NCBI GenBank assembly: GCA_003513495.1 | Contig: DOPM01000060.1 | Location: 78,298 to 142,297 of the forward strand | Source of the DNA: Desulfosporosinus sp. | GTDB taxonomy: Bacteria > Bacillota > Desulfitobacteriia > Desulfitobacteriales > Desulfitobacteriaceae | Length of the DNA: 64,000 bases | Direction of reading: 5' to 3' | In this document: one piece after another, positions 63,923 to 64,000 of the stretch | Position numbering within the stretch: position 1 is the first letter of the stretch | Layout: each line of letters opens with the position of its first letter | The notes under the pieces: generated by a model | The model's input: the letters and a program-made list of their open reading frames with translations, nothing else | Told to the model about the DNA's origin: nothing | Database searches by the model: none | Position numbers and translations under genes: made by a program

Positions 63923-63951
63923 TTGACAACATAAGTTGAAAATGCTAAGAT
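63923..63951 (+). promoter_or_regulatory. rRNA operon promoter P2
   Basis: TTGACA (63923-63928) and TAAGAT (63946-63951) are spaced by 17 bases. Tandem consensus promoters of this kind precede rRNA operons in Gram-positive bacteria. Confidence 0.85.
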
Positions 63952-64000
63952 GTGATTCCGGCCTTGAAGGCCAAAGACATTGGTCTTTGAAAACTAAACA
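63952..64000 (+). other. rRNA leader with boxA-like sequence
   Basis: GGTCTTTGAAAACTAAACA at the very end of the window is the boxA-type leader sequence found shortly before 16S rRNA in Firmicutes. A GGCC-TTGAA-GGCC hairpin precedes it (63960-63972). 16S itself would begin beyond the window. Confidence 0.75.

Overview
The window looks like a chromosomal segment of an anaerobic, moderately low-GC Gram-positive of the Clostridia, most like Desulfosporosinus or Desulfitobacterium (Peptococcaceae). This is inferred from gene content: many sigma-54 activators, a MttB-type methyltransferase, a molybdopterin enzyme beside an OYE-type flavoprotein, sulfur/anion transporters, strong AGGAGG ribosome sites and frequent TTG/GTG starts. 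No species-level marker is complete. The 3' edge runs into the promoters and leader of an rRNA operon, but 16S itself is not reached.

Region 1 (1-14.9 kb) holds anion and sulfur transport (SulP, DASS and TauE/SafE families), a sensor kinase, two paralogous proteins of unknown family, and a divergent universal-stress-protein (USP) family with one decayed copy. Three transcription units here share a conserved upstream element of unknown function. An M29 aminopeptidase closes the region. Region 2 (15.2-16.8 kb) is a TerD-zinc ribbon-TerB fusion, and a hairpin-rich spacer follows.

Region 3 (17-31 kb) is a complete CoA-linked acid degradation locus. It contains a PrpR-type and a PAS-type sigma-54 activator, two MFS carriers, a class III CoA-transferase, an acyl-CoA dehydrogenase, 3-hydroxyacyl-CoA dehydrogenase, thiolase, enoyl-CoA hydratase and a hotdog thioesterase. 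Three -24/-12 promoters drive it. Each carries the same tandem enhancer motif 74-75 bases upstream, so the three transcripts form one regulon. Region 4 (31.1-35.3 kb) is an ArsC-like/YceG-like/TelA stress cluster. The YceG-like gene has no usable canonical start codon.

Region 5 (35.3-40.1 kb) is a MarR-controlled heterodimeric ABC exporter bracketed by palindromic repeats; its second subunit carries a frameshift. Region 6 (40.1-46.1 kb) is MarR plus a three-gene redox operon (molybdopterin enzyme, OYE/FAD/Fe-S protein, ferredoxin-domain protein). Region 7 (46.1-57.7 kb) is mosaic: MATE pump, BlaI/BlaR1-like pair, PaaG-like isomerase, TetR with an MttB-family methyltransferase, SQR-like flavoprotein, AraC regulator, and remnants of IS91, IS21, TfoX, a chemoreceptor and a DmsC-like protein. 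Region 8 (58-64 kb) has an HPP protein, a USP, and a GyrB/ParE-GyrA/ParC pair whose A subunit lacks a recognisable GyrA box, followed by the rRNA promoter region.
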